From CAWJJM01 sp963843275 (GTDB lineage: Bacteria > Acidobacteriota > Thermoanaerobaculia > Multivoradales > JBCCEF01), in contig CAWJJM010000003.1 in the NCBI GenBank assembly GCA_963843275.1, positions 124,001 through 188,000 on the forward strand: a stretch of DNA of 64,000 nt. Direction: 5' to 3'. Both the position numbers and the translations under genes were made by a program. Under the pieces are notes generated by a model. That model was not told where the DNA came from, searched no databases, and saw only the letters and a program-made list of their open reading frames with translations. Below, in pieces: positions 37,789-45,095 of the stretch (position 1 is the first letter of the stretch; each line of letters starts with the position of its first letter).

Positions 37789-37822
37789 GGGCGGCCGGCG
37801 CTGCACGCGCCGCTGGCCGCCC
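37789..37822. terminator. Hairpin at a convergent gene end
   Basis: GGGCGGCC+GGCGC pairs with GCGCC+GGCCGCCC around a 5-base loop, with a 3-base bulge on the right arm. It lies between the orphan gene and the convergent DUF1028 gene. There is no T-run, so it may work as a bidirectional or Rho-assisted end. Confidence 0.4.
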
Positions 37823-37844
37823 GGTCCGCCGCTCGGCCGGGACC

Positions 37845-38855
37845 TCAGGGCGCGACCGAGAGGATCTTCTCGATCTTCGCCGGGTCGTCGGGGAGCAGCC
37901 CGGCGGCCGGTAGCCGGGGCACCAGGCGGGCCCAGCGGGGCTCGGCGGCGAAGACCTGGCGGAAGATGTCCAGCGCCTCGTCCTCGTGGCCCTCCACGAA
38001 CAGGGTGGCGGCCTGCCAGAAGGGCAGCTCGGCGACCTCCGGGGCGAGCTTCGCGGCGCCGGAGTAGTGCTGGAGGGCGGCGGCGAAGTCGTCGTGCGCC
38101 ACCGCCTCGTCGCCGGCGTTCATCTCGTCGTAGGCGCGGTGCAGGCGGAGCAGGCGCGCCAGCTCCTCGAGCGGCTGCGGCGAGTCGTCGACGCGCAGGT
38201 CCACCAACCGGTCGCGCCACGGGTCGCCGGTGGTCTTGGCGCGCACGATCAGCAGCGCCGCGCTCTGCCGGCCGCGGATGTCGCCCCCTTCGGCCTGCGC
38301 CGCCCGCAGCGCCGCGAGGAGCGCGTCGGCGAAGTCCTGCGCCGGGTCGTCCCGCGCCGCCTCGTAGGCGCGCGCCATCGCCGGCCAGACGGTCGGCTGG
38401 TCCATCAGGTTCGCCTGCACCGAGTAGCCGTCGCCGGTCTGGTGGCCGGCGGCCTCGATGCAGCGCCTGCCGGTCCAGGCGGCCACCTGGCCGGCGGCGT
38501 CGACCATCGCCACCTGGCGCACGTCGCGCTGGTCGTCGGCCGCGAGGAGCTGGTCGAGGGCGTCGGCGGGGCTCCAGCCGCCGGCCATCAGGGCCAGCCC
38601 GCGCGGCCCGTAGGCCGGCTCGACGAACGACTGCGTGGCGACGGCGCCGACCCCGGCCTCGGCCCAGGGCACCACCGTGCCGACCTGGAACCAGTGGCTC
38701 TGCACCGCCACCCCGAGCTGGCCGGTGGCCGGGTCGCGGGCGACGATCGAGTAGGTGTGGGCGAGCGGCCCCGCCGGCCGGCCGGGGGCGGCGGCATGGG
38801 CGGGTGCGGCGGCGAGGGCCACCGCGACGAGCGGCAGCAGCGACAGGCGTGTCAT
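37845..38855 (-). CDS. Exported DUF1028 protein
   Basis: A 336-residue protein with a signal peptide (to about residue 22). The mature part opens with HTYSIVARDPATGQLGVAVQSHWFQVG, then VVPWAEAGVGAVATQSFVEPAYGPRGL, both typical of DUF1028, a family with an Ntn-hydrolase-like fold and no established reaction. Later come GDGYSVQANLM and the family DLRVDDSPQPLEELARLL, followed by a C-terminal TPR-like tail (about 250-336). It diverges from the MqnD-like gene across 142 bases. Confidence 0.86.
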   Translation of the reverse strand: MTRLSLLPLVAVALAAAPAHAAAPGRPAGPLAHTYSIVARDPATGQLGVAVQSHWFQVGTVVPWAEAGVGAVATQSFVEPAYGPRGLALMAGGWSPADALDQLLAADDQRDVRQVAMVDAAGQVAAWTGRRCIEAAGHQTGDGYSVQANLMDQPTVWPAMARAYEAARDDPAQDFADALLAALRAAQAEGGDIRGRQSAALLIVRAKTTGDPWRDRLVDLRVDDSPQPLEELARLLRLHRAYDEMNAGDEAVAHDDFAAALQHYSGAAKLAPEVAELPFWQAATLFVEGHEDEALDIFRQVFAAEPRWARLVPRLPAAGLLPDDPAKIEKILSVAP

Positions 38856-38961
38856 CGGGATCTCCTCTCGGGCGGAACGGGACCCGGCGATCATCCCACA
38901 GCCCCGCCCCGCCCGCCGCTCCGGTCGGCCGCTCCCCGGCGCCCCGTCGCGGCGTCGCAAA

Positions 38962-38990
38962 TTGCCGCCCGCGGGGTGTGCTGATAGCGT
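38962..38990 (+). promoter_or_regulatory. Possible promoter of the MqnD-like gene
   Basis: TTGCCG (38962-38967), 17 bases, TAGCGT (38985-38990). The start codon is at 38998, so transcription from this box would give a leaderless or almost leaderless mRNA. Confidence 0.4.
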
Positions 38991-38997
38991 CGGTGCC

Positions 38998-39885
38998 ATG
39001 ACGACGGCACCGACGACGCCTCGACCGGCGGCCACCACCACCGTGCGCATCGCCCACAGCCCGGACTCCGACGACGCCTTCATGTTCTACGCCCTGACCC
39101 AGGGCAAGCTCGACACCGAGGGGCTGGCGGTCCGCCACGTGCTGTCCGACATCGAGAGCCTCAACCGCGCCGCCTTCGAGGGCACCTACGACATCACCGC
39201 GATCTCCTTCCACGCCTACGCCCACCTCCACGACCGCTACCGGCTGATGCCGTCGGGCGCCAGCTTCGGCGACGGGTACGGACCGGTCGTGGTGGCCCGG
39301 GAGGGGATGGACGGCCGCGCCCTCGCCGGCCGCCGGGTGGCGATCCCGGGCGAGCTCACCACCGCCGCGCTGGCGCTCGGGCTGTGGTGCCGCCGCCTGG
39401 GGATCGCCGTCGAGACCGAGGTCGTGCCCTTCGACCGCATCCTCGAGACGGTGGCGGCCGGCGAGCACGACGCCGGCGTGGTGATCCACGAGGGCCAGCT
39501 CACCTTCGGCGACGAGGGGCTGTCGGCGGTGGTCGACCTGGGTGCCTGGTGGCAGGGCGAGACCGCCCTGCCGCTCCCCCTCGGTGGCAACGCCATCCGC
39601 CGCGACCTGCCGCCCGACCTCACCCGGCGGCTCTGCCGGCTGCTGACCGAGTCGATCGACTTCGCGCTCGACCACCGCGAGGAGGCCCTCGGCTACGCGG
39701 TGCGCTACGCCCGCGGCCTGGAGGACGATCCGGAGCGCTCCGATCGTTTCGTGGGCATGTACGTCAACGAGTGGACCCGGGGGTACGGCGAGGCCGGCCG
39801 CCGGGCGGTGCAGACGCTGCTCGACCGCGGCCACGAGGCCGGCCTGCTGCCCGCCCGGGTCGAGGCCGACTTCGTGTCCGTGTGA
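38998..39885 (+). CDS. MqnA/MqnD-family menaquinone biosynthesis protein (MqnD-like)
   Basis: A 295-residue protein with the periplasmic-binding-like fold shared by MqnA and MqnD of the futalosine pathway. IAHSPDSDDAFMFYALTQGKL near the start matches the MqnD pattern; TYDITAISFHAYAHLHDRY, RVAIPGELTTAALALGL and AGVVIHEGQLTF follow. MqnD converts the cyclic dehypoxanthine product into 1,4-dihydroxy-6-naphthoate. There is no signal peptide, which argues against a transporter binding protein. No other mqn gene is in the window, so the assignment rests on motifs. The HAD phosphatase frame follows after 34 bases. Confidence 0.72.
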   Translation: MTTAPTTPRPAATTTVRIAHSPDSDDAFMFYALTQGKLDTEGLAVRHVLSDIESLNRAAFEGTYDITAISFHAYAHLHDRYRLMPSGASFGDGYGPVVVAREGMDGRALAGRRVAIPGELTTAALALGLWCRRLGIAVETEVVPFDRILETVAAGEHDAGVVIHEGQLTFGDEGLSAVVDLGAWWQGETALPLPLGGNAIRRDLPPDLTRRLCRLLTESIDFALDHREEALGYAVRYARGLEDDPERSDRFVGMYVNEWTRGYGEAGRRAVQTLLDRGHEAGLLPARVEADFVSV

Positions 39886-39919
39886 ACGGCGGGTTCCCGA
39901 AGCCACCGCGAGGCGCACC

Positions 39920-40618
39920 CTGGACGAGCCCCTCTCACCCCCGGCGGGTCTGATCTTCGACCTCGACGGCACCCTGGTCGACTCGCGCCGCGATCTGAGC
40001 GTGGCGATCAACCGGATGCGCGTCGACTACGGCTGGGACGCCCTGCCGATGGAGGCGGTGATCTCGATGGTCGGCGAGGGCGCCCGCGTCCTCGTCGCCT
40101 CGGCGGTCGGCGTCCACCCGGCGTCCGAGCGGGTGCCGGAGACCATCGACCGGGCGCTCGAGCGGTTCTTCCGCCACTACGACGCCGTGTGCCTGGAGAC
40201 CACTCGCCCCTACCCGGGGGTCGAGCAGATGCTCGAGGACCTGGCGGCGCGCTACCCGCTGTCGCTCTACACCAACAAGCCGGAGCGCTTCGTCCACAAG
40301 ATCCTCGGCGGCCTCGACCTGGAGCGCTACTTCCCCGACCTGCTGGGGGGTGACAGCCTGCCGTCGCGCAAGCCCGAGCCGCCCGGCGTGCGCCACCTGG
40401 CCGAGCGCATGGGCGTACAGGTCGCGGCCGCGATGCTGGTCGGCGACAGCCGCGTCGACGCCGCCACCGCCCGCGCCGCCGGCTGCCGCTTCGCCTTCGC
40501 CGAGTGGGGGTTCGCGGAGAACGCGGAGCGCCAGGAGATCCGCGACCGCTTCCGTCCCGAGGTCAAGGCCGCCAACCCCGGGCAGCTCGCCCGCCGCCTC
40601 CTCGATCTCGACGACTGA
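39920..40618 (+). CDS. HAD-family phosphatase (phosphoglycolate phosphatase-like)
   Basis: About 232 residues of the Gph/PgmB-type HAD family. Motif I is LIFDLDGTLVDS, motif II is LSLYTNKP, motif III is the lysine of SRKPEPP, and motif IV is LVGDSRVDAATARAAG. The cap helices are in the usual place. The start is a problem: the only in-frame ATG, at 40001, would delete motif I. No GTG or TTG lies between the preceding stop and motif I, so a CTG at 39920 (or an unseen frameshift) must be invoked. It probably removes phosphate from 2-phosphoglycolate or a similar small substrate. Confidence 0.8.
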   Translation: MDEPLSPPAGLIFDLDGTLVDSRRDLSVAINRMRVDYGWDALPMEAVISMVGEGARVLVASAVGVHPASERVPETIDRALERFFRHYDAVCLETTRPYPGVEQMLEDLAARYPLSLYTNKPERFVHKILGGLDLERYFPDLLGGDSLPSRKPEPPGVRHLAERMGVQVAAAMLVGDSRVDAATARAAGCRFAFAEWGFAENAERQEIRDRFRPEVKAANPGQLARRLLDLDD

Positions 40619-40630
40619 GCCGGCGCGCGG

Positions 40631-41044
40631 TCAGACCGGCCGCGCGCTCGCCAGCCGGAAGGGGTGGGGGAGGAGCTCGGAGAGTCTCTCCTCGACCCGC
40701 TCGCCGCGCTCGTTGGCGCACAGCACCGGCAGGTCCGCGCCGCCGGTCAGCTCGACCAGCGACTGGCGGCACAGGCCGCAGGGCCGGGCCGGCGGCGTCG
40801 AGTCGGTGACCACGGCCAGGGCGGCGAGGTCGCGGTGCCCCGCCGACAGCGCCGCCGCCAGGGCGTTGCGCTCGGCGCAGGTCGACAGCGCCGGGACGTC
40901 GTACTCCACGTTGCCGGCGGCGAACACCGCGCCGTCGGCGGTGCGCACCGCGGCCCCGACGCGGTAGCCGCTGTGCGGGGCGTGGGCGTGACGCCGGGCG
41001 CGGCGGGCGGCGGCGAGCAGGGGCTCCCAGTCGAGGCTCGGCAC
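40631..41044 (-). CDS. cdd: Cytidine deaminase
   Basis: A 137-residue zinc enzyme that deaminates cytidine and deoxycytidine. The substrate motif HAPHSGYRVGAAV is near residues 22-34, the catalytic zinc motif TCAERNAL has Cys and Glu, and the two further zinc cysteines are in RPCGLCRQSLVEL. The length fits the small tetrameric class. The start is a GTG at 41044 directly before the first conserved tryptophan. It converges on the HAD gene with 12 bases between. Confidence 0.9.
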   Translation of the reverse strand: MPSLDWEPLLAAARRARRHAHAPHSGYRVGAAVRTADGAVFAAGNVEYDVPALSTCAERNALAAALSAGHRDLAALAVVTDSTPPARPCGLCRQSLVELTGGADLPVLCANERGERVEERLSELLPHPFRLASARPV

Positions 41045-41227
41045 GGGCGTGGAATCTACCAGAGCCCGCCCCCGGGACGCGGTCGCGCCCCGCCCCGCGG
41101 GAGGGGCGCGGAATCGCCCGTCTGTGATAGCTTTTTCGTCGGTTCCCCCGGTCCTTCCCCCACACGAGCCGCGCGCGACCGGGGGTCGTCTCACCACCTG
41201 TTCTCGCCACACGAGAGGGAGATCGCC

Positions 41228-42151
41228 ATGGATCACAAAGTCACCGTCGTGGGCGCCGGGCATGTCGGCGCCACCACCGCGCAGCGGATCGCGGAGGCCG
41301 AGCTCGCCGACGTGGTGATGGTCGACATCGCCGCCGACCTGGCCACCGGCAAGGCGCTGGACATGATGGAGTCGGCGCCGGTGCTGGGCTTCAACGCCAC
41401 CATCACCGGGGGCGGCGACTACGCCCCCACCGCCGGCTCCGACATCTGCGTCGTCACCGCCGGGCTGGCCCGCAAGCCGGGGATGAGCCGCGACGACCTG
41501 CTGCGCAAGAACACCGAGATCACCGAGGCGGTGATCACCGAGCTGGTGGCGCGGTCGCCGGAGACCATCCTGATCATGGTCACCAACCCGCTCGACGCGA
41601 TGTGCGAGGTGGCCCGGCGCGTGTCGGGCTTCCCGCGCCGGCGCGTCCTCGGCATGGCCGGCGTGCTCGACGCCGCCCGCATGCGCTACTTCATCGCCGC
41701 CGAGCTCGGCGTGTCGGTGCAGGACGTCGACGCCTTCGTCCTCGGCGGCCACGGCGACACCATGGTGCCGCTGCCGCGCTTCTCCACCGTCAACGGCATC
41801 CCGCTGCCGAACCTGCTCGCCGCCGACAAGATCGAGGCGATCAACGACCGCACCCGCAAGGGCGGCGCCGAGATCGTCAACTACTACAAGGAGGGCTCGG
41901 CCTACTACGCTCCCTCCGCGGCGGTGGTCGAGATGGTCGCGGCGATCCTGCGCGACAAGAAGAAGATCCTCCCCTGCGCGGTGTACCTCGAGGGCGAGTA
42001 CGGCCTCGACGGGCTGTTCGTCGGTGTGCCGGCGAAGCTCGGCCGCCGCGGCATGGAGGAGGTCGTCGAGCTCGAGCTGACCGCCGAGGAGCGGCAGGCG
42101 CTCGAGAAGTCGGCCGAGGCGGTGCGCGGCCTGGTCACCGCGCTGGGCTGA
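41228..42151 (+). CDS. mdh: Malate dehydrogenase
   Basis: A 307-residue NAD-dependent malate dehydrogenase of the LDH-like class. The NAD loop GAGHVGATTAQRI is at 9-21, the TCA substrate arginines fall in ARKPGMSRDDLL and in the loop around ARRVSGFPRRRVLGMAGVLD, and the catalytic histidine is in VLGGHGDTMVPL. It interconverts malate and oxaloacetate in the cytoplasm. The ATG at 41228 follows GAGAGGGAGA. A strong terminator lies just downstream, so it is probably a single-gene transcript. Confidence 0.93.
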   Translation: MDHKVTVVGAGHVGATTAQRIAEAELADVVMVDIAADLATGKALDMMESAPVLGFNATITGGGDYAPTAGSDICVVTAGLARKPGMSRDDLLRKNTEITEAVITELVARSPETILIMVTNPLDAMCEVARRVSGFPRRRVLGMAGVLDAARMRYFIAAELGVSVQDVDAFVLGGHGDTMVPLPRFSTVNGIPLPNLLAADKIEAINDRTRKGGAEIVNYYKEGSAYYAPSAAVVEMVAAILRDKKKILPCAVYLEGEYGLDGLFVGVPAKLGRRGMEEVVELELTAEERQALEKSAEAVRGLVTALG

Positions 42152-42181
42152 GGCCCGCGCGCCGGCGCCGCCGGAAACCCG

Positions 42182-42236
42182 GGGCGCCCTCCGGTCGTAC
42201 CTGTCGGGAACGACCGGAGCGGCGCCCGTTTCTTTT
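42182..42236 (+). terminator. Rho-independent terminator after malate dehydrogenase
   Basis: GGGCGCC (42182-42188) plus CTCCGGTCGT (42189-42198) pair with ACGACCGGAG (42210-42219) and GGCGCCC (42221-42227). That gives a 17-bp stem with one bulged C and an 11-base loop. The run GTTTCTTTT follows at 42228-42236. It is the clearest intrinsic terminator in the window. Confidence 0.85.
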
Positions 42237-42263
42237 GGCGTCGCCGGGCGGGTGGAAGGGGAC

Positions 42264-44681
42264 ATGGCGAAGAGCAACTCCTGGAAGCTCCTGATCTGGA
42301 CGCTGGCCGGCCTCGCCGGGGCCGCCGCCCTGCTGTGGGCGTACCCGCGGGTGTTCCCCTTCGCCCCGCACCACTGGACGGTGACCAAGGACGAGGCCAC
42401 CGCCGTCGCCCTGGAACGGTTGCGCGACCTGGGCGATCCGGTGCCCGGCGCGCTGGTGGTCACCGTGTTCTCGCAGACCGCGCCGATCGAGGCGCGGCTG
42501 CTGCGCGCCCTGCGCGCGGGGGGCGACCTCGAGCGGCTGCGCGACAGTCTGCTGGCCGGGCAGAGCGTGGACTGGCGGGTCACCGTCTACCCGCCGGGGG
42601 CGCGCCCCTTCGAATGGGCCTACCGGGCCCGCATCTCTCTCGACGGCCGGGTGCTCGATCTGGTGCGACGGGTGCCCGAGGAGCACGAGGCGCCGGGGAT
42701 CGACCCCGCCGTCGCCCGGCGCCGCGCCGACGCCTTCCTGCGCACGGAAGGCTTCGGCCTCGACGACTTCGGGGAGCCGGTGGTCCGCCGCCAGGACCTG
42801 CAGGCCCGCACCGACCTGTCGCTGCGCTACCCGGCGAAGGAGGCGGTGCTGGCGACCGAGGTTCCGTACGGGATCGAGGTGACCTTCGCCGGCGACGAGC
42901 TGACCGGCTTCCAGCTCTGGTACGACATCCCCGACGTCAAGGAGATCCAGGCCTCCCTGCAGCCGATCAACCTGATGAGCCAGGTGCGGGTGATGATGGC
43001 CTTCCTGCTCTTCCCCGGGGTGGCGGTCGTCTTCCTGCGCCGCTACCACGCCGGCGAGGTGGGGGTGCGGCGGGCGGTCCAGATCTTCGTCCTCGCCTTC
43101 GTGGCCGGCGGGATGCTCATCCTGCTGGCCGGCGCCTCGGCGAGCGAGGGCACCAACTTCGGCATCCTCAGCCGCCGCCAGGTGGCCTGGGCCTGGAGCC
43201 TGCAGATCGTCATCCTCTGGTTCAGCGTCATGGCGCTGGTGGCGGCCCTGTCGTGGGCGGTGGGCGAGTGGTTCTGCCGCTCCCGCTGGCCGCAGAAGCT
43301 GGCCGGCTTCGACGCCCTGTTCACCGGCCGTTGGGCCAACGCGACCCTGGCGCGGTCGTCGTTCCGCGGCCTGATGGCGGGCCTGGCGCTGGCCGGCGGC
43401 GAGACGCTGCTGCTGCTGCTGGTGCCGGCGCGCTCGACCGCGCCGATGTTCTCGCTGACCCTCGGGCCGTGGTGGGAGAGCGCCAGCTGGCCGGGGTTGG
43501 CGCTGCTCGCCTTCACCCTCGCCTACGGGCTCTACAGCGAGCTGTTCGCCCGCCTGTTCCTGCTCTCGGCGGCGTCGCGCCGCCTGGGGCGATGGGGGGC
43601 GGGCATCGTGGTGTCGGCGCTCTCCGCCGTCGCCTTCTGGCCGGTCGTCTCCGGGGGGAGCCTGTCGTCGAACCTGGTGTGGGGATTCGCCGGGGCGGCG
43701 GTCCTCGCGACGCTGTTCTTCGCCGGCGACCTGCTGACCGCGCTGACCGCGGCGATCACCGCCGACCTCGCCTTCGGCGCGATGCCGTTCCTGCTCGCCG
43801 ACGACTCCTTCCTGCGCTTCCAGGGCGCCCTGCCGCTGCTGCTGGTGGCGTTGCCGACGCTGGTGAGCCTCAAGGACCTGGTGGGCGGGTCGGAGCTGCA
43901 GTACCGCTGGGAGGACGTGCCGCCGCACGTGCGCCGCATCGCCGAGCGCGAGCGCCAGCGGGTGGAGCTGGAGACGGCGCGCCGCATCCAGAGCTCGATC
44001 CTGCCGGAGCTGCCGCCGCGGCTCGCCGGGGTCGACATCGCCCACGCCTACCTGCCGGCGAGCGAGGTGGGGGGCGACTTCTACGACGTGCTGGCGCTCG
44101 AGGACGGCCGGCTGGCCGTGGCGGTGGGCGACGTCGCCGGCCACGGCGTCTCCAGCGGACTGGTGATGTCGATGGCCAAGTCGGCGCTCGCCGTCCAGGT
44201 GTCCTTCGATCCGTCGGTCGAGAAGGTCTTCCACACCCTCAACCGGACCGTCTACCAGACGGCGCGCAAGCGCTTGCTGGCCACCCTCTGCTACGCGCTG
44301 ATCGACCCGTCGCGCCGGGAGATGCTGTACGCCTCCGCCGGGCACCTGTTCCCCTACCGGATCGGCCGCGACGGCCGGGTGGAGGCGCTCGAGTCGGTCG
44401 CCTACCCGCTGGGCGTGCGCGGCGAGCTCGACGTGCTCGCCAAGGAGGCCCATCTGGCGGCCGGCGACACCCTCTTCCTGTTCAGCGACGGCATCGTCGA
44501 GGCGCGGCGGGAGGGGACCGACGAGCCCTTCGGCTTCACCCGTCTCGAGGAGAGCCTGCGACGCCACGGCGCCGAATCGGTCGAACGCCTGCGCGACGCG
44601 GTGCTGGCGGAGGTGGCGGACTTCGCCGGGCTGGCGCCGCGCGAGGACGATTTCACGGTCTTGGTCCTCCGCCTCCCCTAA
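42264..44681 (+). CDS. Membrane-bound SpoIIE-type PP2C phosphatase
   Basis: An 805-residue protein. A first helix (about 9-28) precedes an extracytoplasmic domain of about 200 residues, then roughly eight transmembrane helices (about 235-545). A short coiled linker RQRVELETARRIQSSILPELPP leads to the SpoIIE/RsbU phosphatase domain: SEVGGDFYDVL, VAVGDVAGHGVSSGLVMS, LYASAGH, FLFSDGIVEAR and REDDFTVLVL. The metal aspartates are all present. Such enzymes dephosphorylate anti-sigma antagonists; the STAS protein at 28059 is a candidate partner within the window. ATG 42264 has GGAAGGGG upstream; a GTG four codons earlier is possible. Confidence 0.88.
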   Translation: MAKSNSWKLLIWTLAGLAGAAALLWAYPRVFPFAPHHWTVTKDEATAVALERLRDLGDPVPGALVVTVFSQTAPIEARLLRALRAGGDLERLRDSLLAGQSVDWRVTVYPPGARPFEWAYRARISLDGRVLDLVRRVPEEHEAPGIDPAVARRRADAFLRTEGFGLDDFGEPVVRRQDLQARTDLSLRYPAKEAVLATEVPYGIEVTFAGDELTGFQLWYDIPDVKEIQASLQPINLMSQVRVMMAFLLFPGVAVVFLRRYHAGEVGVRRAVQIFVLAFVAGGMLILLAGASASEGTNFGILSRRQVAWAWSLQIVILWFSVMALVAALSWAVGEWFCRSRWPQKLAGFDALFTGRWANATLARSSFRGLMAGLALAGGETLLLLLVPARSTAPMFSLTLGPWWESASWPGLALLAFTLAYGLYSELFARLFLLSAASRRLGRWGAGIVVSALSAVAFWPVVSGGSLSSNLVWGFAGAAVLATLFFAGDLLTALTAAITADLAFGAMPFLLADDSFLRFQGALPLLLVALPTLVSLKDLVGGSELQYRWEDVPPHVRRIAERERQRVELETARRIQSSILPELPPRLAGVDIAHAYLPASEVGGDFYDVLALEDGRLAVAVGDVAGHGVSSGLVMSMAKSALAVQVSFDPSVEKVFHTLNRTVYQTARKRLLATLCYALIDPSRREMLYASAGHLFPYRIGRDGRVEALESVAYPLGVRGELDVLAKEAHLAAGDTLFLFSDGIVEARREGTDEPFGFTRLEESLRRHGAESVERLRDAVLAEVADFAGLAPREDDFTVLVLRLP

Positions 44682-45095
44682 CCCCCCCTCGCGGCGGATG
44701 CGGGGGCGTCTGCGGCGTCGCTGCTCGGTCGGCCTCCCTGCGGCGTACTGATGTACGCCTCGGTCGGCCTCGCTCGCGCTCCTTGCAGCCACCCCCGCCT
44801 CCACCGCGAGGGTGCCTCCGGTCACCGGGCGGGGCGTCGCTGCGCTCGCCCGGGTGGCCTCGCGCGGGCTGCGCCCGCTCTCGGCCGGGGGGCGGCTCTC
44901 GCTACGCTCGCGCCGGACACCTCGCGCGGGCTGCGCCCGCTCTCGGCCGAGGGGCGGCTCTCGCTTCGCTCGCGCCTCTCGGGGCCTCGCGCGGGCGGCG
45001 CTCGCTCTCGGAGGGGCGCTGCGGGGGGCGCGGTCGGGGTAGGATTCATGCGTCGTCTTCGATCCGCTGGGTCTGGATCTCCTAGGAGCGTCTCG
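44682..45095 (+). repeat. GC-rich tandem repeat region
   Basis: Units start at 44858, 44920 and 44985, each opening CCTCGCGCGGG. The first two are nearly identical for about 55 bases (spacing 62), and the third is shorter and degenerate, ending near 45030. Each unit contains GCGGGCTGCGCCCGC, a hairpin, and a second part with CTCTCGCT(A/T)CGCTCGCG. The sequence from 44682 to 44857 is of similar style, with shorter echoes such as GGTCGGCCT. No protein gene is convincing here. A TAGGAT box at 45040-45045 and AGGAG at 45084 belong to the next gene. Confidence 0.7.
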
